Source: Clostridia bacterium
GTDB taxonomy: Bacteria; Bacillota; Clostridia; Oscillospirales; Acutalibacteraceae
Length of the DNA stretch: 37,998 nt
Assembly (NCBI GenBank): GCA_017453685.1
Contig: JAFTEL010000056.1
Location: 1 to 37,998 of the forward strand
Direction: 5' to 3'
Shown: piece after piece, positions 32,001 through 37,998 of the stretch
Layout of the letters: every line of letters starts with the position of its first letter
Numbering within the stretch: the first letter of the stretch is position 1
Made by a program: the position numbers and the translations under genes
The notes under the pieces: model-generated
Seen by the model: the letters and a program-made list of their open reading frames with translations, nothing else
Told to the model about the DNA's origin: nothing
Databases searched by the model: none

Positions 32001-32204
32001 GCCGTAAGTACTCGTCGAGTAATCGCTCATCACGCCCGAGCCGCTGATAGTCAGGGTCTTGGTGCTCATATTGTAGCGCCACGTTACGCCGCTGCCGCAG
32101 GAACCCGAGGTCGGGTCAGCCGCAAACGCCAGCAGCGGCAAAGCGCCGAGCAGCAGCGCCGCGCAGAGCAGGACGGAGAGCGCGCGTTTGATCGTTTTTT
32201 GCAT
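29058..32204 (-). CDS. Secreted BspA-type leucine-rich repeat protein with CxxC repeats and dockerin
   Basis: A 1048-residue exported protein. A signal peptide ends near LLAFAA. From about 70 to 500 are LRR_5 (BspA/Treponema-type) repeats such as YAFAGCPNLTAVKI and FGGCIGLTDINLPDGLTTI, each about 23 residues, interspersed with TDVYYRGTEDNWS-type units. From about 556 to 715 come four roughly 38-residue Cys repeats with patterns such as YTCTRCGNSYTESIP and KTCSECHFVTTEVIPALGH, whose CxxC pairs suggest metal binding or disulfides. A PPC-like beta domain follows (about 735-870). A type I dockerin lies at about 914-972 (DINGDGWYDGTDAYF and DANHDGAIDAADVAII, two calcium loops). The tail is LWSRIMALLSVVLNWLLGVF. 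GGAGGA lies 8 bases before the ATG. Adhesion or protein scaffolding is the likely role. Confidence 0.85.
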   Translation of the reverse strand: MQKTIKRALSVLLCAALLLGALPLLAFAADPTSGSCGSGVTWRYNMSTKTLTISGSGVMSDYSTSTYGEYDLPVTTAGWRPYYMTAKKLVIENGVTGIGANAFYFLYGLESVSIPASVTSIGEYAFAGCPNLTAVKISDVAAWCGITFVNSVSNPLYYGHNLYLNDALMTDLVIPNGVTKINMNAFTRCTNITGLTVPAGVTTIDYYAFGGCIGLTDINLPDGLTTINSGAFECCTGLTTVTLPNSITALGSEAFAYCVNLTGINVPDGVPDINSEMFLGCVNLKSVTIGSGVTYVSNNAFSVGCSAETLGYLQSDYERAVENGETLTDASIGYVSLDTIQTIFDHADGSLTDVYYRGTEDNWSSVYISTYGNDALINATKHFAPGFFGLIYLEGADNTISILDCDDWLAEIAIPAGIDGGTVTAIGNEAFKGNNMMTNLTIPRTVTSIGKKIFQATVPDYYHSMTISSINSLKATYEQYGLDVRDYFRNRMEIDGPIFLETVRYDEMIYYVDHGEWPTNSLTDVYFEGTEEEWDQITIDPDNAILLGAELHFLELDHSHVYTSAVVSEQNCTTDGVTTYTCSCGDVKTVTKPALGHDYTSEVTTEPTCSETGVRTYTCTRCGNSYTESIPTVAHTYESVVTTEATCTEPGLLTKTCSECHFVTTEVIPALGHNFAVTVTKEPTCAEEGSCIKTCSRCNYSCTEALPTIDHIDEDDDGTCDNCGSEDIVKSDINVGETKTVEIVSNQVTTLRFVPKVTGTYTLASGANADTYCYLYDADMNQITYNDDYGTVIGTDFALTYDLVKGQTYYYGCRYYSRYRSGSYPVTLTLDSVLETLDATAGKDAVIDTMNGAIYGLAPNVTDPSAYFTAKDGFTYSTSPSGTSGESNVYSTGSIVRVYSGDVMIASYKLVLFGDINGDGWYDGTDAYFVRLTANGMIPQTALNAAQRKACDANHDGAIDAADVAIIEQAGLLLNAVDQTLPQDELETNSVYLEYCGLIDQTIEMIEPDEAQPIVIERLQPEAQSLWSRIMALLSVVLNWLLGVFKAA

Positions 32205-32233
32205 GTGTCTTTTCCTCCAATAGCTTAGTTTCG

Positions 32234-32272
32234 CAGGTTGAAGCCGCACGAAATGCGCAGCTTCGCCTGCTG
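32234..32272 (-). other. Long hairpin in the LRR gene leader
   Basis: On the minus strand GCAGG and GAAGC pair with GCTTC and CCTGC, and CGCA pairs with TGCG inside, forming an interrupted stem in the 5' leader about 30 bases before the start codon. Function unknown; it may stabilise or regulate the mRNA. Confidence 0.45.
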
Positions 32273-32337
32273 CTCAAAACCCTTCGCCCCTGGCAGGTAA
32301 GCGCGGAATCGGCACGATTCGGTTCTGTAACATAATT

Positions 32338-32366
32338 ATTATACCATATATGACATTACTATGCAA
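32338..32366 (-). promoter_or_regulatory. Promoter of the LRR/dockerin gene
   Basis: On the minus strand TTGCAT (32361-32366), 17 bases, TATAAT (32338-32343), with a leader of about 130 bases. Confidence 0.7.
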
Positions 32367-32380
32367 TTCTTATTTGAAAT

Positions 32381-32423
32381 AAAAAGCAGGGAGAGCGCCC
32401 AACGTACGGGTTCTCTCCCTGCT
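32381..32423 (-). terminator. Terminator of the double phosphoesterase gene
   Basis: On the minus strand AGCAGGGAGAG (32413-32423) pairs with CTCTCCCTGCT (32385-32395), followed by TTTT. It separates the two large secreted-protein genes. Confidence 0.88.
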
Positions 32424-32440
32424 GCTGCTTTTTTGCGTGT

Positions 32441-35400
32441 TTATTTCTTCACGATCGCGAACGAGTCGATCTCGGTCTGGCTGCCGTCGTCCACATTGAC
32501 GCCGTAGGCGTTGAAGAAGAGCTGATTGCCCTGAATGGTGAACGCGCCGTAGACGGGGAAGGAAGCGTTCACGATGGTTTCGGCGCGCGGGAAGAGCTTG
32601 TCGGTGGCGGCTTCGTCCTTGGTCTTATAGTACTTCACACCGGAGCAGGCGTCGATCACGTAGACCGTGCCCTTGGGATTGACCTTCGCCTGATAGGTCA
32701 TGCCGTTGAATTCGGCGTTGATCGTGTCGTATTTGACCACGCGGTTCTTGTTCAGCGCGTCGGTGCGCAGGTAAACGTGATCGTGTCCCTGCAGTACCAC
32801 GTCGATGCCGAGCTGCGGCATGAGGGTGGCGAGCTGCTTGCGGATGGCGACGACGTCCTTGTCGTCGTAATGCGAGCCGTTGGAATACACCGCCTTGTGC
32901 AGCATCACGATTTTCCACTGCTTGTTGCTGGCGGCGGCGTCCTGCTTGAGCCAGCTGATCTGATCGTCGCTCAAGCCCTTCTTGCTGTTGAGGTTGTTAC
33001 TGTTGAGCACGATGAAGTGGGCGTTGTTGTAATCAAACGAATAGTAAACGCCCTCTTCGGTGTCCTGCTGCGGTACGCTGCTGAACACAAAGTTGTTGAT
33101 GATCGCGTCGGTTCCCTTTTCCTCGTGGTTGCCGGCGGCGGGCATCATCACGGTGCTCATCATGCGCGGCTGGTTGGCGTTGAACATCCATTTCCACTGG
33201 TAGAAGTTGTCGCCGTGGTCGACCTGATCGCCGCTGCTCATGATGAACGCCGCGTCGGGGTGATTGGTGAAGGCGGTTTCCAGCACCGTCGCCCAGTTCT
33301 GATACTGCTTTTCCAGCCCCGCCTGACAGTCGCTCGTGTGCAGGAAGGTGAAGCTGTCGGAATTGTCGGCGGTGGTGATGGTCGCCGCGTCGCTCCAGAA
33401 GCCGCGTTCCGCGTCGCCGATGCGGTAATAATAGGTCGTGCCGGGTTTCAGACCGGTGATGCTGACCGTGTGCCGGGCAACGTCGAACGGATAGGGCAGA
33501 ATACCGAACACGCCGATATCGATGCCGGGCTTCTGGCGCGTGACCTTTTCACATTTCGCGGTCACTTTAACGCCGCTCGGCAGCGTGTCACTCAGAGCGG
33601 CGGCAGAGGTCGAAAGCTGAATGTCGGTGCCCGTGATCGCGTGCTTGGTGAACCAGCTGATGATGCGGCTCGTGCCCGCGTCGCTGCCGAAGGTGACGGA
33701 AACGTTCGACGGCAGGCGCATGTTCGAGGCGGTTTTGATCACCTCGTATCCGCCGGCGGTGTTCGCGTCCAGCGTGCAGTTCATGTCCATGAGCTTGGGC
33801 GGGGTATCCTCGCAGAAGGAGGAAACGATAGATTTGATCTCGCCGTCGACCTGCTGCATCTGGCTCTCGGTCAGGTATTCATCCATATAGGAGAAGAGGA
33901 GATCGTTGACGCTCTTGTAATCAATGAAGCCCAGCGCGTGCGCGATGCGGAAGCCGGTGTCGGCGATGTTCATGAACGAGGTTCTGCCCAGGAACATCAC
34001 TTTCAGGAACGCGTCGATGCCGCGGGCGAACAGGAACCCGAAGGTGCCGATCGGGAAGGCGGAGGCGATGTCGAGCTTGAGGGTGCTGAGCAGTTCGTTT
34101 TCGACGACGCCGTAGAGCAGCTTGTCAAGCAGCACGTTGAGCAGCTTGGTGGAAACTTCGCCCGTTTCCAGCCGCGCATAAACATCCTGCAGGAATTCGT
34201 CGTCGCTCGTGTCGTATTCCGCGCCGTAGAAGTAGAGCAGAAGGCTGGAGCCCAGTTCTTCCAGCGTGCCGCCTCTGGTGGGGTCGCCGAAGCCGTATTC
34301 TTCGATGAATTTGGTGCAGGGCACGTCGCTGATCTGCAGATCGACCAGCGCATCCAGCAGCTCGTTGATCATGTCGTAAACCTTCCGCGGGTCGGACAGG
34401 TAGGCGCGGTCGATCTGGTCGCAGAGGTTTTTCGTCAGCCCCATCAGGTTTTTGGAGCCGAAGACCGTGAGCCCGCCGAGCTTGACGCCGCCGTTGAGGA
34501 GCGAGTCGAACGTGCCCTCCAGATCCATCTGCTCCGTTAAAAAGTTATACAGACCGCCCGCCGCCTCGATCTGCGGCAGGTACATTTCGGCAAAGTGGTC
34601 AATGAAGCCCATGGCGATCTGCTTCGCGCCCTTTTTGCCCGTGTAGTTGATGTCGAAGGTGGTGTAGCGGATGGGCTGCGGATAGGTCGTGCCGTTGACG
34701 GTGATCGGCACCAGATCGTCGCAGGAATAGGTCTGATCGCTGATCGTCACGTGATCCTGCTGCGTGTTGTCAAAGGTCATCACGCGGTAGTAGTTGGGGA
34801 AGTTGAGCAGGGAGGAGGTGGCGATGTCATAGAAGATGTTGCCGTTGTCGGAAACGTAGGAAGCGATATCATGATTGTGGAGGTGACCCGTGAAGCAGTA
34901 GTGCATGCCGGCGTCCGCCAGACAGTCGCGCACGTACTCGCAGTCGACCATGCAGAAATCCTTGAACAGGTCGATCTCACGATCGAAATGGGGGCTCAGG
35001 TTCCAGTGGGTCATGCCCAGCACGGTGTAGCCGTCCTCGGTCGCTTCTTCGGTCGTTTCGACCGCCCAATCCAGCAGCGCGTCGGGCAGCTTGCCGCCGG
35101 TCTCCTGACTGTAAGCCTGCTTTTCGGTGTTGTCGGGCGAATAGCGGCCGCCGTCCATGACCATCAGGCGGTAATCGTGCGGCAGTGCGGCAAAGTAGCT
35201 CAGCGCGCCGGCCTCCTGCCCCGCGGGCGGGGTATAGGTGTCGAGCGCCATATCGTAGCCGAGGTTTTTGAAGATCTCGCGGAATTCTTCGGCGGTGACC
35301 GGATCGTTGATTTTCTGGAAAGCGCCGTCACGGAACACGTCGGCGCGGGGATTGTTGATGTCGTGATTGCCGTTGGTCACGTAGACCGGCACGCCGGTGT

Positions 35401-35770
35401 CCTTTTCAAACTTTTCCATGATCTGCGCGAGCTTTCTCATGCTCACCTCATCGCCGTTGCGGGTCAGGTCGCCGGGCATGAGAACGCAGTCGATCATTCC
35501 CTTGCTGATCTTGTCCTTCACGCTCGTCAACGCCGCGAACAGGATCGCGTCGCTCATGAAGGTGGTGGAAATGGTCTGGCGGCACACGCGCTCCATTTCA
35601 ATCGGGTCGTCCACGTTTTCGGGGGCGAAGTAGTGCGTGTCGGTAATGACGGCGACCTTCAATTCACCCCGTTCAATGGATTCCGCCGCTGCGGTGGAGG
35701 CGGGAACCGCGGCGAAAAGCAACGCGGCAGCCAGCAAGAGGGAAAGGCTCTTTTTCAAAATCGCTTTCAT
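32441..35770 (-). CDS. Secreted protein with two metallophosphoesterase domains
   Basis: A 1109-residue exported protein, twice the size of a usual phosphoesterase. After the signal peptide (to about AAAE) comes a first calcineurin-like domain (about 35-360): VITDTHYF (Asp44, His46), PGDLTRNGDE, NGNHDIN (134-140), MTHWNLSP and TGHLHNHD (294-301). A helical region (about 390-670) of no known family follows. The second half is purple-acid-phosphatase-like: an Fn3-type domain with SVTFGSDAGTSRIISWFT (about 690), then HTSDCQAG (811), SSGDQVDHG (about 845), AAGNHEEKG (about 879), MLHKAVYS (about 956) and GHDHVYLRT (995-1003). Both metal sites look complete, so both may be active. It should release phosphate from extracellular esters. 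GGAG lies 8 bases before the ATG. An assembly error is unlikely since the frame is open throughout. Confidence 0.88.
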   Translation of the reverse strand: MKAILKKSLSLLLAAALLFAAVPASTAAAESIERGELKVAVITDTHYFAPENVDDPIEMERVCRQTISTTFMSDAILFAALTSVKDKISKGMIDCVLMPGDLTRNGDEVSMRKLAQIMEKFEKDTGVPVYVTNGNHDINNPRADVFRDGAFQKINDPVTAEEFREIFKNLGYDMALDTYTPPAGQEAGALSYFAALPHDYRLMVMDGGRYSPDNTEKQAYSQETGGKLPDALLDWAVETTEEATEDGYTVLGMTHWNLSPHFDREIDLFKDFCMVDCEYVRDCLADAGMHYCFTGHLHNHDIASYVSDNGNIFYDIATSSLLNFPNYYRVMTFDNTQQDHVTISDQTYSCDDLVPITVNGTTYPQPIRYTTFDINYTGKKGAKQIAMGFIDHFAEMYLPQIEAAGGLYNFLTEQMDLEGTFDSLLNGGVKLGGLTVFGSKNLMGLTKNLCDQIDRAYLSDPRKVYDMINELLDALVDLQISDVPCTKFIEEYGFGDPTRGGTLEELGSSLLLYFYGAEYDTSDDEFLQDVYARLETGEVSTKLLNVLLDKLLYGVVENELLSTLKLDIASAFPIGTFGFLFARGIDAFLKVMFLGRTSFMNIADTGFRIAHALGFIDYKSVNDLLFSYMDEYLTESQMQQVDGEIKSIVSSFCEDTPPKLMDMNCTLDANTAGGYEVIKTASNMRLPSNVSVTFGSDAGTSRIISWFTKHAITGTDIQLSTSAAALSDTLPSGVKVTAKCEKVTRQKPGIDIGVFGILPYPFDVARHTVSITGLKPGTTYYYRIGDAERGFWSDAATITTADNSDSFTFLHTSDCQAGLEKQYQNWATVLETAFTNHPDAAFIMSSGDQVDHGDNFYQWKWMFNANQPRMMSTVMMPAAGNHEEKGTDAIINNFVFSSVPQQDTEEGVYYSFDYNNAHFIVLNSNNLNSKKGLSDDQISWLKQDAAASNKQWKIVMLHKAVYSNGSHYDDKDVVAIRKQLATLMPQLGIDVVLQGHDHVYLRTDALNKNRVVKYDTINAEFNGMTYQAKVNPKGTVYVIDACSGVKYYKTKDEAATDKLFPRAETIVNASFPVYGAFTIQGNQLFFNAYGVNVDDGSQTEIDSFAIVKK

Positions 35771-35808
35771 GTTCGTTCTCCGTTCTTAACAAAATTGGAC
35801 GACTGCTT

Positions 35809-35848
35809 TTGCATACAAAAGTTACCTTTCGCTAACCGCCGTATGCAA
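35809..35848 (-). other. Hairpin in the phosphoesterase gene leader
   Basis: TTGCATAC (35809-35816) and GTATGCAA (35841-35848) are perfect inverted repeats separated by 24 bases, transcribed in the leader from the promoter at 35867-35895. It may be an RNA stem or a protein-binding site. Confidence 0.5.
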
Positions 35849-35866
35849 TCGACTCAATACTTTTGC

Positions 35867-35895
35867 AGTGTAGCATGTTTTCGGAATGTTTGCAA
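35867..35895 (-). promoter_or_regulatory. Promoter of the double phosphoesterase gene
   Basis: On the minus strand TTGCAA (35890-35895), 17 bases, TACACT (35867-35872). Its -35 lies four bases from that of the divergent promoter at 35900. Confidence 0.65.
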
Positions 35896-35899
35896 GACC

Positions 35900-35928
35900 T
35901 TGACAAATAAATTCAGTTGTTTTATAGT
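35900..35928 (+). promoter_or_regulatory. Promoter of the glycoside hydrolase gene
   Basis: TTGACA (35900-35905), 17 bases, TATAGT (35923-35928), 45 bases before the start codon. Confidence 0.8.
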
Positions 35929-35973
35929 TTTTTTATTGAAATTACCAATATTTTATCCTTAACGGAGGCAGTT

Positions 35974-37929
35974 ATGGACGATTTCAGATACCGGCAGGTT
36001 CACCTTGATTTTCACACCTCTCCCGCCATTCCCGCAGTGGGCGACAAGTTCAATAAGGAGGAATGGCAGCGGATGCTGCAGGAGGGGCACGTCAATTCCA
36101 TCACCGTGTTTTCCAAGTGTCATCACGGCTATTCCTATCACCCGACCAAGGTCAACGAAATGCATCCCTCACTTCATTTTGACCTGCTCGGCGCCGAACT
36201 GGAAGCCTGCCGAGAGATCGGCGTGAAAGCGCCGGTCTACATTTCCGCGGGGCTGGATGAAAAGGACGCGCTGATGCATCCGGAATGGCTGCAGCGCAAT
36301 AAGGACGGCCGCAACGACTACGGTGACCCGTTCACGGTGCGGTTCCATCTGCTCTGCCTGAATACGCCCTATCTCGATAAGCTCTTGGCGGAGATCGACG
36401 AGGTCATGGCGGTTTACCACCCCTGCGGCATCTTCCTCGATATTCTCAGCGAGCGCTCCTGCTGGTGCGCCAAATGCCGCCGCGACATGACCGCCATGGG
36501 TCTGGATTTCACGAAGGATGAGGACGTGGAAGCGTTCGGCAAAAAGGTCTACCGCCATTATCTCGACGAGGTGGAGCGCGTGGTGCGCAAGCACAGCCCG
36601 ACCGCCACGATCTTCCACAACAGCGGCCACGTGCTCAAAGGTCGCCGCGACCTGATCGACACCGACACGCATCTGGAGCTGGAAAGCCTGCCCACCGGCG
36701 GCTGGGGCTACGACCATTTCCCGCTCTCGGCTGCCTACGTGCGCACCCTCGGCTATGACTTTTTGGGCATGACGGGCAAGTTCCATCGCTCCTGGGGCGA
36801 GTTCGGGGGCTTCAAGCACCCCAACGCCCTGAAATATGAAGTGTCCCTGTCTTTGGCGCTGGGCGCGGGCTGCTCCATCGGCGACCAGATGCACCCCGAA
36901 GGCAAGCTCAATCCGTCCACGTTCCGCCTGATCGGTCAGGCTTATGCCGAGGCTGAACAGAAGGAACCGTGGTGCAAGGGCGCCCAAAACATTTCCAACA
37001 TCGCCGTCATCAGCGCCGAGGCGTTTTATGCCGACCGCTCGAAGCGGTATTCCAACTGCGACGTGGGCGCGAACCGCATTTTGCTCGAGGATAAACAGCT
37101 TTACGATTTCATTGATCCCGACGCCGATTTCAGCAGCTATGAACTGCTGATCCTGCCCGATCTCATTCCGCTCACGGGCGGCTTGAAGGAACGCGTGCTC
37201 CAATACGTTCAAAACGGCGGCAAGTTGCTGCTCACGGGTCGCTCAGGCGTGGACGAAAACGGCGCGTTCGCGCTCGATACCGGCGCGGTGTTCAAAGGCG
37301 AAAACGAGTTCAAGCCGAACTTCTATATCCCCGGCTTTGACACGGTCAACGGCACGACGGAATATTTCATGGCGGCGCAGTCCTATTTGTTCGATAACGT
37401 CGACGCCGAAGTGATCGCCACGGCGCAGAACCCCTATTTCAACCGCACCGTGCACCATTTCTGCTCCCATCAGCACGCGCCGAACGACCGCTCGCTGACC
37501 TATCCGTCGGTCATCAAAAAGGGCAACGTCGCTTACATCGGCTGGGAGGTTTTCACCAACTACGCCACCAACGGCGACTATCATATCAAGGAGCTGGTCG
37601 TCCATGTGCTCAACGAGCTGCTGGGCGAACAGCGGTATATCCGCACCAACCTGCCCGATCGCGGCGTCGCGTCGCTCACCGAGCAGCCGAACCGCCGGGT
37701 GCTGCACCTGCTCTTCGCCCACACCACCAAGCGCGGCACCGACGTGGAGGTCATCGAGGACGTCGTTCCGCTCTATGACGTAAAGGTGAGCGTCCGCTGC
37801 GAAAAGCAGCCGTCAAAGGTGCTGTTAGCGCCGCAGAACGAGCCGATCCCGTTCACATATCAAAACGGCCGCGTCGACTTCACCGTGCCGAAGGTGCTGA
37901 TTCACCAAATGGTGGCGATTGAGGAATAA
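35974..37929 (+). CDS. GHL6/GH151-type glycoside hydrolase (putative alpha-L-fucosidase)
   Basis: A 651-residue cytoplasmic protein without signal peptide. The N-terminal TIM-barrel (about 1-380) has the hallmark HLDFHTSPAIPAVGDKF (10-26), VNSITVFSKCHHGYSYHPTKVNEMHP, KAPVYISAGLDEKDALMHPEWL and FLDILSERSCWCAKC (a CxxC-like cluster near 162). A Rossmann-like beta-galactosidase trimerisation domain (about 390-590, YELLILPDLIPLTGG and YVQNGGKLLLTG) and a C-terminal beta domain follow. These match hypothetical glycoside hydrolase 6 and GH151, where one member is an alpha-L-fucosidase; activity on fucosides is therefore possible but not shown, and the catalytic residues are not marked here. GGAGG lies 6 bases before the ATG. 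It is transcribed divergently from the double phosphoesterase gene. Confidence 0.82.
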   Translation: MDDFRYRQVHLDFHTSPAIPAVGDKFNKEEWQRMLQEGHVNSITVFSKCHHGYSYHPTKVNEMHPSLHFDLLGAELEACREIGVKAPVYISAGLDEKDALMHPEWLQRNKDGRNDYGDPFTVRFHLLCLNTPYLDKLLAEIDEVMAVYHPCGIFLDILSERSCWCAKCRRDMTAMGLDFTKDEDVEAFGKKVYRHYLDEVERVVRKHSPTATIFHNSGHVLKGRRDLIDTDTHLELESLPTGGWGYDHFPLSAAYVRTLGYDFLGMTGKFHRSWGEFGGFKHPNALKYEVSLSLALGAGCSIGDQMHPEGKLNPSTFRLIGQAYAEAEQKEPWCKGAQNISNIAVISAEAFYADRSKRYSNCDVGANRILLEDKQLYDFIDPDADFSSYELLILPDLIPLTGGLKERVLQYVQNGGKLLLTGRSGVDENGAFALDTGAVFKGENEFKPNFYIPGFDTVNGTTEYFMAAQSYLFDNVDAEVIATAQNPYFNRTVHHFCSHQHAPNDRSLTYPSVIKKGNVAYIGWEVFTNYATNGDYHIKELVVHVLNELLGEQRYIRTNLPDRGVASLTEQPNRRVLHLLFAHTTKRGTDVEVIEDVVPLYDVKVSVRCEKQPSKVLLAPQNEPIPFTYQNGRVDFTVPKVLIHQMVAIEE

Positions 37930-37943
37930 CGTCAAATAAATGA

Positions 37944-37978
37944 AAAAAAGCGCGGCAGAGCAAATTACTCTGCCGCGT
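37944..37978 (-). terminator. Terminator near the window end, mainly for a minus-strand gene outside
   Basis: CGCGGCAGAG (37951-37960) pairs with CTCTGCCGCG (37969-37978). The T run (as A at 37943-37949) follows the stem only on the minus strand, so a convergent gene probably lies beyond position 37998; it may also serve the hydrolase gene. Confidence 0.75.
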
Positions 37979-37998
37979 TGTGCATGACGTGAAAAACA

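Noticed and set aside
32777-34540. 587-codon plus-strand open frame opposite the double phosphoesterase gene
   Set aside because: The minus-strand frame has intact metal motifs and a signal peptide; the plus frame has none.

Overview
The window is a chromosomal stretch of a moderately GC-rich (clearly above 50%) low-mobility Firmicute, most likely a gut-type Clostridia (Oscillospirales-like). This rests on the darA/holB/ricT order, DarA, a TSCPD protein, HflX, SerS, a ThiT transporter under a TPP riboswitch, sigma-A promoters with TTGACA/TATAAT boxes and GGAGG-type ribosome sites, and several secreted proteins of the gut-Clostridia kind (BspA-type leucine-rich repeats, a dockerin, Val-Thr-Glu lipoprotein stalks). 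The taxonomic placement is inference. About 34 protein genes are supported, tightly packed; no tRNA, rRNA, CRISPR, transposase or prophage is seen.

Layout. 1-9319, minus strand: a long operon starting at a strong promoter (9291-9319) runs TSCPD protein, darA, a glycosyltransferase-like gene, holB, ricT, hflX, maf, znuA-like, znuC-like and ends at a hairpin at 2091-2120; three secreted-protein genes follow (polysaccharide deacetylase, unknown, alkaline-phosphatase-type enzyme cut by the window edge). 9363-16706, plus strand: a secreted unknown, TPP riboswitch plus thiT, a small alarmone synthetase in an overlapping operon with a response regulator and histidine kinase, an unknown cytoplasmic protein with a TTG start inside a hairpin, and an acyl-CoA ligase. 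16759-19460, minus: murA, yycJ-like MBL hydrolase, rlmH. 19560-28958, plus: metY, alr, CNNM/hemolysin-like protein, stalked lipoprotein plus SDR, rhaA, a Nif3-type protein, serS. 29058-35895, minus: two giant secreted proteins (1048-aa LRR/CxxC-repeat/dockerin protein; 1109-aa protein with two metallophosphoesterase domains). 35900-37929, plus: a GHL6/GH151-type glycoside hydrolase.

Most genes are housekeeping: DNA replication, c-di-AMP sensing, ribosome maintenance (HflX, RlmH), wall synthesis (MurA, Alr), sulfur amino acid and thiamine supply. The accessory layer is extracellular: deacetylase, phosphatases, LRR/dockerin protein, lipoprotein and glycosidase, fitting a polymer-rich gut environment.

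The most notable signal is at 7445-8657. A single lower-GC glycosyltransferase-like gene sits exactly at what looks like the former overlapping darA-stop/holB-start junction, flanked by a perfect 20-bp direct repeat that rebuilds the 3' end of darA. Other points are a znuA-znuC pair without its permease, a terminator hairpin that contains the next gene's ribosome site, Trp-rich C-terminal tails on three secreted proteins, and a promoter that reads directly into a terminator-like hairpin before rhaA.
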